Below, piece after piece: positions 44,616-56,400 of a stretch of 64,000 nt of DNA. The translations under genes were made by a program, and so were the position numbers. Below the pieces are notes generated by a model. The model did no database searches, was not told where the DNA came from, and saw only the letters and a program-made list of their open reading frames with translations. Position 1 is the stretch's first letter. Each line of letters opens with the position of its first letter. The stretch is from Amphiura filiformis. Its lineage: Eukaryota > Echinodermata > Ophiuroidea > Amphilepidida > Amphiuridae. The stretch spans positions 30,378,848 to 30,442,847 of the forward strand of contig NC_092641.1 in the NCBI RefSeq assembly GCF_039555335.1, given 5' to 3'.

Positions 44616-46039
44616 ATGGTGAGAGCACTGTGTATTGTGTATAGGAAAACGGACAGTAAGTGCAGTATGGACAGACCTATTTGGGCAGCCGTTATCATAC
44701 TACCTATTCTAATCGTCTTTGGCCTTGTTGGAAACAGTTTAATCTGCGTCGCGGTTTTCAAATTCAGACGCTTACATAAAGTTCCGAATTACTTTATCGT
44801 CTCTTTAGCTGTGGCAGATTTGATCGTCTGTGGTGGCATAATGCCATTTTGTTTGTATCAACAGATCCACGGTGGTTATTGGGTATTAGGGGCTCTTCAC
44901 CAGTTTTGACGTGGTAACAGCAACGGCTTCCATATGGAATCTTTGTTTTATTTCAATCGATAGGTATATGGCTGTCACGAAACCGGTATGGTATCGAACA
45001 AGACGCACCACAAAAACGGCGTTGATGAGCATATCAGCAGCCTGGATTCTTTCTACAGCTCTAGCAATACCGCCTGCCATACTCATCGAAGGTCTGCATA
45101 CTGATGAAGGCGCTTATGCCTGCATACCTGACGACAGCGCATTTTTACTAATATCATCAACGCTTGTATTTTACATTCCATGCATTGTTACCATCTTATT
45201 CTACCAGAGTTCAGACAATGAATCGGAAAACTCTAGGGTAGACCAATCAAGAATAAATGCTTCAAACGCGCAAGAAGTTTCATTAAACTCGTCAACAATT
45301 CAAAACTTTTCGGGAGGTGAGACAAGTGCCGAATCAGGCGTATGGAGCAGGGAGTTCTCATTTAGTGATTACACCGAGTGTAGACAATGAATCGGAAAAC
45401 TCTAGGGCAGACCAATCAAGAATAAATGCTTCAAACGCGCAAGAAGTTTCATTAAACTCATCAACAGTTAGTTCCGAACTTTCCGGGAGGTGAGGCAAAA
45501 GCTGAATCAAGCGTATCAGCAGAAGCAGGGAGTTCTCATTTAGTAATTACACCGAGTGTAGACAATGAATCAGAAAACTCTAGGGTACACCATTCAAGAA
45601 TAAATGCTTCAAACGCGCAAGAAGTTTCATTAAACTCGTCAACAGTTCCGAACTTTTCGGGAGGTGGGGCAACAGCCGAATCAGGCGTATCAGCAGGAGC
45701 AGGGAGTTCATCTGATTCAGCAAATGCTGCAGGAGGACTGCATACCATATCACTTGCTGGGGAAAGGAACACTTTCACTGTCCTGCTGGTTGTTATAGGA
45801 TGTTTTATATTTTGTTGGCTGCCTTTCTTCATATACCTAACGTCACAGGGTTTGTGTACATCGTGTACAATGACCCCAGCTGCCTTCCATGCCCTGCGAT
45901 GGCTGGGTTTGTGCAATTCTGTATTAATCCCGTCGCGTCATTTATTCAATATTCAACCGGGATTTTAGAAATGCTTTTAGGATTTTATTATGTCTACGCC
46001 CCTCGGTATATTCCTCAGTTCCAAAGGCAAAATGTTTAG
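44616..46039 (+). pseudogene. Aminergic-type GPCR, copy A, multiply frameshifted
   Basis: TM1 has GNSLI and TM2 LAVADL. TM3 starts FDVVTATAS (Asp3.32, the amine-binding residue) and ends IDRY. TM5 has SS before FYIP; TM6 reads FCWLPFF; TM7 starts RWLGLCNSV. These are class A aminergic hallmarks. Met 44616 or Met 44667 could start it. Damage: an extra T in 44905-44908, apparently with loss of the Cys3.25 segment; a 48-bp in-frame loss after TM5 compared with copy B; -5 bp near 45343; +4 bp near 45468; and -1/+5 bp in TM7 near 45925-45940. Between TM5 and TM6 lie three ~58-residue repeats (SDNESENS, INASNAQEVSLNSS, FSGG). No introns are evident. Indels this numerous argue for a pseudogene over assembly error. 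Confidence 0.85.
45213..45735 (+). repeat. Three ~174-bp repeats encoding the third intracellular loop, copy A
   Basis: 'gacaatgaatcggaaaactcta' starts units at about 45214, 45385 and 45562. Each encodes DNESENS, INASNAQEVSLNSST and FSGG. Two indels (about 45343 and 45468) break the frame between units. Confidence 0.9.
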
Positions 46040-46430
46040 ATTTTTCACAATGCCCTCCAAATAACTGATGCACAGTTAAATGTCGACTTTTTCGGTAATT
46101 GGTAAGTTTGATTTACAACATAAAAGCGTATTATTTTCTCATTATTGTCATGGTAACTGCAGTCATCCTATAGAGCTTTCGCCTTACGTCACTCGGCTTT
46201 ACATTGAAACTTTGGGCAGCTTTCACATAGTCGCTGAGAATGGGTACTTACGAATATCAACAAGAACCTAAGCTAATCTACTACATTAAAACTGTCACAT
46301 AAACAGTATTATTCAATCTTGAAACGAGTGGACACACAATACAGTTAATATGTGGGTTGAAGATTTCCTGTTAATGTTCAACGAGCAATTACTTATGATT
46401 CTATTCATACATTATGTCTGCCTTTTTACA

Positions 46431-46859
46431 TATGTGACGTGTCATGTCAAAAGGAGACACTTTTGGGCAGGTTATCTATTTAGAGGTTTTTACATATCTT
46501 AGATATAGAGATATTTTGCTCCACAATGCCGTTTTACCCAATGTAATCGGACATTCCTAAGCAAAAATATTGAGTTTGTAAGTTAAGGTATTATAAAATT
46601 GGAAATTGAGATATCGGCCTTTAAAAATATTATTGACAATGTTGAGAGTAGGAATTACCTTGGAAAATGTCTCCAAAAGTACAAGATGCTAGTTATATTC
46701 GGGTCTGAAACTATCAGACAATATTTTTAACATTAATAACATCACAAATTCGCAACAAACCCAAATTGTGAAAAAAATCACCCGCGGGCAGATTTTTGCT
46801 ATTTCTCCATTTATGATCCTGCCCAAAAGGGTCTCCTTTTGACATGACACGTCACATAT
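46431..46859. mobile_element. TIR element at the duplication/deletion junction
   Basis: TATGTGACGTGTCATGTCAA at the left, inverted at the right; TIRs match for about 45 bp including 'aaaaggagac' and 'gggcagg'. Non-coding interior. The left flank is homologous to unit A at about 42853 and the right flank to about 44967, so the element sits exactly at the missing segment. Confidence 0.9.
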
Positions 46860-47946
46860 ATTTGGCTGTCACGAAACCGGTATGGTACCGAACAAGACGC
46901 ACCACAAGAACAGCGTTAATGAGCATATCAGCAGCCTGGATTCTTTCTACAGCTCTAGCAATACCGCCTGCCATACTCATCGAAGGTCTGCACACTGATG
47001 AAGGCGCTTATGCCTGCGTACCTGACGACAGCGCATTTTTACTAATATCATCAACGCTTGTATTTTACATTCCATGCATTGTTACCATTTCATTTTACCA
47101 GAGAGTTTGGAAGGTTGTGACTGTTCAAAGCAGAAAAAGAATTGCACCGTGTTCAGACAATGAATCGGAACACTCTAGGGCAGACCAATCAAGAATAAAT
47201 GCTTCAAACGCGCAAGAAGTTTCATTAAACTCGTCAACAGTTCCGAACTTTTCGGGAGGTGATGCAAGAGCCGAATCAGGCATATCAGCAGGAGCAGGGA
47301 GTTCTCATTTAGTAATTACACCGAGTGTAGACAATGAATCAGAAAACTCTGGGGTAGACCATTCAAGAATAAATGCTTCAAACGCGCAAGAAGTTTCATT
47401 AAACTCGTCAACAGTTCCGAACTTTTCGGGAGGTTGTGATGCAAGAGCTGAATCAGGCATATCAGCAGGAGCAGGGAGTTCTCATTTAGTAATTACACCG
47501 AGTGTAGACAATGAATCAGAAAACTCTAGGGTACACCATTCAAGAATAAATGCTTCAAACGCGCAAGACGTTTCATTAAACTCGTCAACAGTTCGGAACT
47601 TTTCGGGAGGTGAGGCAAGAGCCGAATCAGGCGTATCAGCAGGAGCAGGGAGTTCATCTGATTCAGCAAATGCTGCAGGGGACGAAATACCATATCCCTT
47701 GCTGGGGAAAGGAAAACTTTCACTGTCCTGCTGGTTGTGTTAGGATGTTTTATACTATGTTGGCTGCCTTTCTTCATATACCTAACGTCACAAGGTTTGT
47801 GTACATCGTGTACCATGGCCCCAGCTGCCTTCCATGCACTGCGATGGCTGGGTTTGTGCAATTCTGTATTTAATCCCGTCATTTATTCAATATTCAACTG
47901 GGATTTTAGAAATGCTTTTAGGATTTTATTATGTCGGAAATAAAAG
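46844..47946 (+). pseudogene. Aminergic-type GPCR, copy B, 5'-truncated, ORF starting in a transposon end
   Basis: An open frame of 299 codons starts at an ATG inside the right TIR (MTRHIY) and joins the receptor at LAVTKPVW, just after the DRY position. It encodes TM4, extracellular loop 2, TM5 (SS before FYIP), the RVWKVVTVQSRKR cytoplasmic segment missing from copy A, and three ~58-residue loop repeats. A one-base loss near 47682 shifts the frame. TM6 (CWLPFF) and TM7 (RWLGLCNSVFNPVIY, with W7.40 and NPxxY) continue in the next frame to the stop at 47941-47943 after FNWDFRNAFRILLCRK. It lacks TM1-TM3, so it cannot be a normal receptor. It keeps the better TM7. Confidence 0.85.
47155..47680 (+). 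repeat. Three ~174-177 bp repeats encoding the third intracellular loop, copy B
   Basis: 'gacaatgaatc.gaa.actct' starts units at about 47156, 47330 and 47507. All three stay in one open frame. Units end in SAGAGSSHLVITPS, except the last, which ends in SSSDSANAAG. Unit length and order match copy A, so the triplication predates the gene duplication or has been homogenised since. Confidence 0.9.
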
Positions 47947-48048
47947 TAACAGTTGTAGCTTCTACATTTTAATCTTCTCTCAGCCTATCTCCGAATTTTA
48001 AGTTTTAAAAAGTAAAATTTTGTTACAAATAATAAATAAATGACTCTA

Positions 48049-48709
48049 TTAAGGGATCCAAAATGAGCGTTTATTGCGTTTCGACAGTATTTTTTGTGGG
48101 ACATGAGAGCACCTCAGACCTATCGAATTGCATTCTGAATACGAAGCATGTCTTTCTGATATCAAATAATTTTCATTTTTTTAAATCACAATATAATACA
48201 AATTTTATGACAAATTATAAAATTTGATATTTTTCAAATTTTGATATATAACAGTCCTCGAAGTAAATTATATCAATCTAATGATATATTCTTAAAGTGT
48301 ATGTAGCAGGAGGAAAAGCCGACGGTCAATTGAAAATTTTGACCTTTCATATTGAAGATATGGATTTTTTCCCAAAAGACCCAATTTTTTTGGTGTTTTG
48401 GGAAAAAAATCCATATCTTCAATACGAAAGGTCAAAATTTTCAATTGATCGTCGGCTTTTCATCCCACCTACATACACTTTAAGTATAAATCATCAGATT
48501 TATAAAGTTTACTTCAAGTACTGTTAAATATCAAAAATATCAATTTTAATGATTTGCCATAAAATGTGTATTAAATTGCGAATTTCAAAAATCAAAATTA
48601 TTTGATATCAGAATGACATTCTTCATATTCAGAATGCAATTCGATATGTCTGATGTGCTCTAATGTCCCAAAATACACACTGTCCAAACGTTCATACCCC
48701 AGCCCTTAA
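48049..48709. mobile_element. Family P, full copy
   Basis: TTAA at both ends (48049-48052, 48706-48709). Nearly identical to 33044-33709 in the same orientation, including the central hairpin. Confidence 0.9.
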
Positions 48710-48782
48710 CATTATAACAAAACATTACTTCTTGTAAAATCAGAAGTGTTTTGTTCAGGTATTAGCAAGTCGGACAGGTGAC

Positions 48783-49135
48783 CAGTGGCGTAACTACCGG
48801 GGGGCAGAGGGGGGCAACGTGCCCCGGGCGCTACCCTTAGGGGACGCTAAATTGACCAATTCAGCATCGATTCTGCGCCCCTCCAAGCGATGAAAGTCAA
48901 AATTTTCCCGCGCGCTTCGTGCGCATTTCAACACAAAATCAATTGAAAGAACATTTTAAGACCGATATTCAACTTCTAGTAACCAAAATTAATTAGTGGT
49001 AGGCCTTATTTGTCCACAATTTCGCGCGCAAATGTTTCAAGAATTTGCCCGCGTCCAACATATTCTGGGGGGTACGTGTAGGGGCGCAAATTTTGTTTCT
49101 TGCCCCAGGCGCTACCAAACCTAGTTACGCCACTG
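48783..49135. mobile_element. hAT-type MITE (CAGTGGCGTAACTA) with perfect 8-bp TSD
   Basis: CAGTGGCGTAACTACCGGGG at the left and 'cctagttacgccactg' at the right; CAGGTGAC at 48775-48782 and 49136-49143. Ends match the widespread CAGTGGCGTA hAT style. 353 bp, non-coding. Confidence 0.95.
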
Positions 49136-49454
49136 CAGGTGACCAATGTTTACCAGCCAAATAGGAACTTACCTCTACAGTGTCTGGAGTCTGATCTAAA
49201 ACTTCACACTAGGCACTTGGGCGTGTAATTTTGCAAATACAGCGTGTCCCAAAAAAGAGGCTCCTCATTGCGCCCTCTTTTCTCCTACTTCTGAAAAGTT
49301 GATTAAATATATTTTTTTATTTGAAGAAACCTTTAATCGTTAGCTTTAATAAACCAAAACAATTATTTCAATCGGCTCACAACTTTTGAAGATATGCCGT
49401 TTTAAATAAAAGTACCCGTTTTCACTCTGTCCACGGATAGCAAACAGAGTGGTT

Positions 49455-49700
49455 GGGATGGCTCATGCTGCGGAGTGACCTGCACGATCACCAAACCTCA
49501 CACCGCTTGATTTTTTTCCTTTGTGGCAAAATCCAAGATCTTCGCAAACGTATTACTGAATGCATTCGCAAGTATCCGGCGCACAAGGATGTTACGCAAC
49601 GCAATTGATGCAATGAGGACCAGGGCTGAAACCTGTATTCGCCAATGAGGCAACCAGGTAGAAGGGCAGACATGCAGAGCAGCACAGTAAACTCACTTCA
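49455..49700 (+). pseudogene. Mariner-like transposase C-terminal remnant
   Basis: One frame reads PARSPNLTPLDFF from about 49478. This is the conserved block around the catalytic aspartate of mariner-like transposases (usually SPDLxPLDFFLWG). After a frameshift near 49525 another frame reads NAIDAMRTRAETCIRQ, a stop, then GNQVEG, the usual C-terminal pattern. No start, first Asp or DNA-binding domain remains. Confidence 0.75.
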
Positions 49701-50161
49701 GAAGAACCAAAGACAGACCAAACAACCTTTTAGGGCTACCTTTTATCCTAAAAGATAAAAGACTTATGTTGTAAATAAAAAAAGAAAGCAAGAAACAACA
49801 AAGTAAGAAAGTAAGAAAAATAATAAAACAAAAAGGCATAAATAACCAAGAAAAAATAAGTAATTGCAAGTAAAGCAAAAGAAGTCCCATGCATTCGGCA
49901 TCCATTTTACCCACATATTAATAACACTATTAACAAAATTAATTGCCCATAAATCCACCGGTAAAGCCCATTCCATAAATAAAGTTATTTTATAAAGTTA
50001 TCATTGAGGAATGTTTGATATTCATGCATGGTATGTGTACTCCTTTTCAATCTTGGAAGTACCAAAACCTTCTCCATGGACAGAGTGAAAAACAGGTACA
50101 TTTCTTTAAAAGAGAATATCTTCAAAAGTTGTGAGCCGATTGAAATAATTGTTTTGGTTTG

Positions 50162-50826
50162 TTAAGGGCTGGGGTATGAACGTTTGGACAGTATTTATTT
50201 TGGGACATCAGAGCACATCAGACATATCGAATTGCATTCTGAATACGAAGAATATCATTCTGATATCAAATAATTTTGATTTTTGAAATTCGCAATTTAA
50301 TACACATTTTATGGCAAATCATTAAAATTGATATTTTTGATATTTAACAGTACTTGAAGTAAACTTTGTAAATCTGATGATTTATACTTAAAGTGTATGT
50401 AGGTGGGATGAAAAGCCGACGATCAATTGAAAATTTTGACCTTTCGTATTGAAGATATGGATTTTTTCCCAAAACACCCAAAAAAATTAGGTCTTTTTGG
50501 AAAAAAATCCATATCTTTAATACGAAAGGTCAAAATTTTCAATTGACCGTCGGCTTTTCCTCCTGCTACATACACTTTAAGAATATATCATTAGATTTAT
50601 ATAATTTACTTCGAGGACTGTTATATATCAAAAATTTGAAAAATATCAAATTTTTATAGTTTGTCATAAAATTTGTATTATATTGTGATTTTCAAAAAAT
50701 GAAAATTATTTGATATCAGACAGACATGCTTCGTATTCAGAATGCAATTCGATAGGTCTCAGGTGCTCTCATGTCCCATAAAAAATACTGTCGAAACGCA
50801 ATAAACGCTCATTCTAGATCCCTTAA
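50162..50826. mobile_element. Family P, full copy, reverse orientation, inserted in a mariner-like arm
   Basis: TTAA at 50162-50165 and 50823-50826. The mariner arm at about 49350 shows the uninterrupted sequence 'gttagctttaataaacc', so excising one TTAA plus the element restores it. Direct evidence of TTAA target duplication. Confidence 0.95.
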
Positions 50827-51093
50827 AGCTAACGACTCAAGGTTTCTTTACATACCAAAATATATTTGATCAACTTTACAGAAATAGGAGAAAAGAGGGC
50901 GCAATGAGGGCCCTCTTTTTTGGGGGGGACACCCTGTATATACAAGTCCGAGATCAAAGGTTATCACTCTTCAGCTATTGAGCTATTCTCACAAAGTTGC
51001 GTCGTCAGTTTAATAACGCGGACTAGTGTACAATCTCTTAATAATCATGCAAAGTATGTTTATTACCATTTTTCTGTCCACTATCAAAGATAA

Positions 51094-51681
51094 TATGTGA
51101 CCCGGCAGAACAAATGAGCCGTAAATTTAATTGTATTCTGAGTTACGGTGTAAAATGTGTACGAAGGTCGTATTCATCGGTAACTTAAGCTGGCCCGACA
51201 TCGATCTCATTTTGATAGTGAAACACTAATCAATTATCCTATTGTTGAAGTGGATAATAAGCTTCTACCTTAAATGGCTATAGAACTTTTAATAGCTCTG
51301 GTCTTTGTTTGCTTTTGCTAAATCCTGTTCAAGTGGTGGGTTACCAGGCATTGTATTTTGTATAGGTACGCATAACCAACAATTAACAATGAGAGAACTT
51401 TCTTAAACCTCGTTGACTTGGGGATGATTTGAAATGACCGCCAATTATGACTGTTTGATATTTATTGCCAGCAATGTGGAAAAAGAGACACAGGTAGAAA
51501 CGAAAAAAGCTATAATTTTGTTGAAGGAGCAAAGTTTAACAAACCATAACCCCGCTTCTGGATATCGTTTGAAGTCAAATGATATACCATTTTAAGTTTA
51601 TGATGTTTATTTTTAAACACGAAATAAAACAAAATTGACCGGGCGAGGAATTTACGGCTCATTCGCGTGAACGGTCACATA
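51094..51681. mobile_element. MITE with TATGTGACC...GAGCCGTAAATT ends
   Basis: 'tatgtgacccggcagaacaaatgagccgtaaatt' style left end recurs inverted at 51649-51681 with a few differences. 588 bp, AT-rich, non-coding. Confidence 0.8.
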
Positions 51682-52381
51682 TTCACATGTTGAATGCTTG
51701 ATGTGGATATCTGGATGAACATGGAGTGTCACTTAAGTTTACAACTGGGATCTTGATCGATTGACAATGATTGAGAACAAAAGCTATACAATAAAGCACA
51801 ATAATATTGGCAACGTTGTTGTTAAAGCCGCTAAATTGTACTAGTTCCTCCGTTGGCTTAAGTACCCGCTTAAGTAACATTTTCAAAACCCCAAGGACTT
51901 GGTGCTGACAAAGGGTGGCACTAAATTGACGGTTTTTGTATTATTTTGATAAGAGAATGTCCTTTGCTATGCAGTAATTTCCGATTTAGGACTTAATGTC
52001 AATAATACGAAGAAAATACATGACATGTATAAGATTATGAAATACGCCTGAGTGACCTTGCATTATAGCGCCGTATTTGTCTGTGTGTTCGCATTTATAA
52101 CCTCCTCATTGTCCTGCTGTGAATGAAAATATTAATCTTCACTAACCAGATATAGGCCTAATGGTTGATAATAATGGTAAAGATATAATGGCTCCCGGCA
52201 TGAATTATTGATTTTATAAGCAGGTAAGAAAATCACATAATAGTGACTGCGGTGTTAATCAGAGTAAATCACAAATGAAACAAAAAAGTTTGACAGAGGT
52301 CACACTGAGGTTGTAGTGACGTGTCTGTGATTGAAAAACAGTGGGCCAGCCTGCAGTATTTTACGATTGGCGGCTGGTATA
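51682..52381. other. No feature recognised
   Basis: AT-rich DNA with no coding, RNA or repeat signal that I can support. Confidence 0.4.
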
Positions 52382-52598
52382 GGAACGCACCATTGTGGGG
52401 TTAGCCGGTGGGGGGTGGGGGGGGGGAGGGGGTGGGTAGGAAGTTTTGAAGAAAAAACTTCCCCACTAACACTAAAAAAACACTACAAACAAAACTATCC
52501 CCACCTAACTGTATGTATACGTATAAATCCATGAATTTTTTTAACACTTGCCACCCCAACTTCCTACCCCCCCCCTTGAAGTATAATGGTGCGTCCCT
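52382..52598. mobile_element. Short G-run MITE (ggaacgcaccatt ends)
   Basis: 'ggaacgcaccattgtgggg' at the left and 'ataatggtgcgtcc' at the right are inverted. 'taggaagtt' and 'aacttcctacccc' mirror each other further in. 217 bp. Confidence 0.65.
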
Positions 52599-53410
52599 TA
52601 CTTGCAGTTAATTGTCATGTGTATACCCGATTGTTTTGCTCGTTTTAGATGCTCGTGTTTATTTTTGAATTATAGGCCTATGTCAAAATGTAATGTAAAC
52701 CTTTTTTTTTCAGATTACGACATAATTTCTTGACTTTTGGCTCATTTTGTGTAATAATTCCTGCCAAATTAATGTAACCTGTGAGTTTGATTTTTTTTTT
52801 CATATTAAGAATTGAATGTTTGTGCATGTACTGAGCATGTTCTTTTAGTGATGCACAATAGAAAGTGAGAAAGTGCGACAATTAAATCTAAGAAAATGAT
52901 TGAGGTATTTGTATGATGCCACGTACCGGTATATGACATGGTTCACAGTGGACAATGGTAAAAGTGCATTGCTTCCTATCTCTTTAGTTTTATTCGTCTC
53001 AGTTGCACCAAACACAGCAAACACCCTTTTTCTTAAAATCATTATATAGGCCTACTTGTATGCAGCCTAGATGTTGGCTTTCCAGTCGCCGGGTAACCTT
53101 GCAAAAATAATTGTATAAGTTATCAGTTTCGCCCAGGACTACTTTTGTGTGCCTGTGTGTTAATCGCAGCCCGTATGCAATTCCAAATTCGGCAGACACG
53201 ACAGGATGCGAACTGAGACAGGGACGTGTTATTTTGTAGCATGACGAATACCTTCAACTTTTGACTGTAAGTATTCTTGTTTTTCAACCCATATCCATCC
53301 ATTAATTTGTAATATAGGTACTGGGCACTACGCACGTACAGTACAGCTCGAATGTCATGACGATCATGTCCAGCAAATTCATACAATTTCAAACATCAAA
53401 GAACTGTCTG
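52599..53410. other. No feature recognised
   Basis: AT-rich DNA with short overlapping minus-strand open frames and no domain. Confidence 0.4.
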
Positions 53411-56400
53411 AAGGGGGCACACCACTAAATAATCGTCCCATTGAAATACACGTGAAAACACAAGAAAGTAAATTCGTTTTTCTACCCTTAGTTCCGAAAA
53501 TGAGAAAATGTCGTATGAATTTTCTTAAAGTATAAAGTCTGAAATTTAATAAAAATTTATTTTTTTGTGACCAAGCCAGTCGAACTTTTGAGCTACGGGC
53601 ACCTGAACAGCGCCCTCACGAATTTCAGCCGACAATTTCGCCTCCTTACCAGTTCCGGCATTGATATTATTCCGACAGCCTGTCACTAATTCACAATCGA
53701 TTTCAAACATTTTTTGAACAGATTTTTAATGTTGAGGTCTTACTCTATTCTGTTCATAAAAACAAGCAAGATTCACTTAAATTTAGTACCCTCGAGAGGC
53801 TCATACATTTCGCTCAGGCGCTATTTTTAACCGGAACTATACAAGGTTACACCAAATGCGGAAGGTTTTAGTGGTGTGCCCCCTTATAAGGAGAAATATT
53901 AATTTTTTTTCTCTATTTTTTTCAATTTTTTGAAAGAATAGACAGTTTAAAGAAAAAGTATCAAATATTTTTCTTCTATGTGTCTTAGTTACGTAATGAG
54001 AGCGTTTTTTCGAAAAATGGCAAATGCCGCTTTTGCCACATTTTAGCCAAAAAAGCACGTTAATTTCGCATTAGGTTTATAACCAAAACATGTTTTGTAG
54101 GCCTACCTAGTTTTACCGCTTAAATGCTCAATTTTTCTTTAAATGAAAGAAAGTCACGTTAATAATTAATTGCAAGGGTCTAGTAGCTACAAATTGTGTA
54201 ATAATTACCCCCCATAAAAACAAGTTTGGGAGAGTTTAAGGACCCGTGCAGATTTATAACTTTCAAACCAAATCAATTAAATTCGAGAAATCTTATTTTT
54301 CATATATTTCGACATTTTGTTCAACTTTGAAGCCCCCTAACGGAATTATATAAAGCACGATTTGCATCTTATTCGATTTAAAATTACACATTAACATCTG
54401 AACTATCAATTTAAATCGAAATAAACATAATTCAAACAAAATCCGACTTTAATTTTGGCTGCATTTATCAAAAAGCCGAATATAGCCCCGGTTGAAAAAA
54501 GCGCCTTGAAGGGGCACACCACTAAATAATCGTCCCATTGAAATACACGTGAAAACACAAGAAAGTAAATTCTTTTTTTTTTTTTTTTTTCCGAAAATAA
54601 GAAAATGTCGTATTGATTTTCTTAAAGTATAATGTCCGAAATTTTATAAAAGTTTATTTTTTTGTGACCAAGCCAGTCGAACTTTTGAGCTACGGGCACC
54701 TGAACAGCGCCTCACGAATTTCAGCCGACAATTTAGCCTCCTTACCAGTTCCGGCCTTGATATTATTCCGACAGCCTGTCACTAATTCACAATCGATTTC
54801 AAACATTTTTTGAACAGATTTTTAATGTTGAGGTCTTACTCTATTCTGTTCATAAAAACAAGCAAGATTCACTTAAATTTAGTACCCTCGAGAGGCTCAT
54901 ACATTTCGCTCAGGCGCTATTTTTAACGGAACTATACAAGGTTACACCAAATGCGGAAGGTTTTAGTGGTGTGCCCCTTATAAGGAGAAATATTAATTTT
55001 TTTTTTCTATTTTTTTCAATTTTTTGAAAGAATAGACAGTTTAAAGAAAAAGTATCAAATATTTTTCTTCTATGTGTCTTAGTTACGTAATGAGAGCGTT
55101 TTTCCGAAAAATGGCAAATGCCGCTTTTGCCACATTTTAGCCAAAAAAAAAGCACGTTAATCTCGCAGATTAGGTCTATACCCAAAACACGTGTTGTAGG
55201 CCTACCTAGTTTTACCGCTAAATGCTCAATTTTTCTTTAAATGAAAGAAAGTCACGTTAATAATTAATTGCAAGGGTCTAGTAGCTACAAATTGTGTAAT
55301 AATTACCCACCCACCCCCTAACAAACAAGTTTGGGAGAGTTTAAGGACCCGTGCAGATTTATAACTTTCAAACCAAATCAATTAAATTCGCAGAAATCTT
55401 ATTTTTTTTTTTATTTCGACATTTTGTTCAACTTTGAAGCCCCCTAACGGAATTATATAAAGCACGATTTGCATCTTATTCGATTTAAAATTACACATTA
55501 ACATCTGAACTATCAATTTAAATCGAAATAAACATAATTCAAACAAAATCCGACTTTAATTTTGGCTGCATTTATCAAAAAGCCGAATATAGCCCGGTTG
55601 AAAAAAAGCGCCTTCAAGGGGGCACACCACTAAATAATCGTCCCATTGAAATACACGTGAAAACACAAGAAAGTAAATTCGCTTTTTCTACCCTTAGTTC
55701 GAAAATGAGAAAATGTCGTATGAATTTTCTTAAAGTATAAAGTCTGAAATTTAATAAAAATTTATTTTTTTGTGACCAAGCCAGTCGAACTTTTGAGCTA
55801 CGGGCACCTGAACAGCGCCCTCACGAATTTCAGCCGACAATTTAGCCTCCTTACCAGTTCCGGCCTTGATATTATTCCGACAGCCTGTCACTAATTCACA
55901 ATCGATTTCAAACATTTTTTGAACAGATTTTTAATGTTGAGGTCTTACTCTATTCTGTTCATAAAAACAAGCAAGATTCACTTAAATTTAGTACCCTCGA
56001 GAGGCTCATACATTTCGCTCAGGCGCTATTTTTAACGGAACTATACAAGGTTACACCAAATGCGGAAGGTTTTAGTGGTGTGCCCCTTATAAGGAGAAAT
56101 ATTAATTTTTTTTTTTTTTTTTTTTTCAATTTTTTGAAAGAATAGACAGTTTAAAGAAAAAGTATCAAATATTTTTCTTCTATGTGTCTTAGTTACGTAA
56201 TGAGAGCGTTTTTCGAAAAATGGCAAATGCCGCTTTTGCCACATTTTAGCAAAAAAGCACGTTAATCTCGCATTAGGTCTATACCCAAAACACGTGTTGT
56301 AGGCCTACCTAGTTTTACCGCTAAATGCTCAATTTTTCTTTAAATGAAAGAAAGTCACGTTAATAATTAATTGCAAGGGTCTAGTAGCTACAAATTGTGT

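Larger units (their letters stand above)
42430..46040 (+). repeat. Tandem duplication unit A (GPCR plus upstream DNA)
   Basis: The region at 42430-42850 ('atgccctccaaataatcgatg', 'cgtattattttctcattattg', 'cggcttcacattg', 'tgtctgcctttt') matches 46050-46430 collinearly. The GPCR body at 44967-45960 matches 46860-47900. The homologous order shows a tandem segmental duplication with a ~2.1 kb deletion in unit B. Confidence 0.9.
46050..47946 (+). repeat. Tandem duplication unit B
   Basis: Second copy of the GPCR segment: upstream DNA at 46050-46430, a 429 bp TIR element in place of ~2.1 kb of unit A (about 42855-44967), then the receptor from the end of TM3 to the stop at 47943. Confidence 0.9.
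49240..50936. mobile_element. Mariner-like element with ~200-bp TIRs, decayed, carrying family P
   Basis: CAGCGTGTCCCAAAAAAGAG at the left and 'ccctctttttt...gggacaccctg' at the right, flanked by TA. The arms match for about 200 bp ('gccgattgaaataattgttt' and inverse). The middle keeps a transposase fragment. A family P element is inserted in the right arm at 50162-50826, precisely at a TTAA. Confidence 0.85.

Noticed and set aside
47526..47882. Minus-strand frame opposite the GPCR
   Set aside because: Shadow of the receptor loop repeats and TM6-TM7 code.
53837..56244. A ~70-codon minus-strand frame conserved in three array units
   Set aside because: It overlaps the MITE terminal repeat, has no domain, and is conserved only because the units are recent copies; its ends differ between copies.
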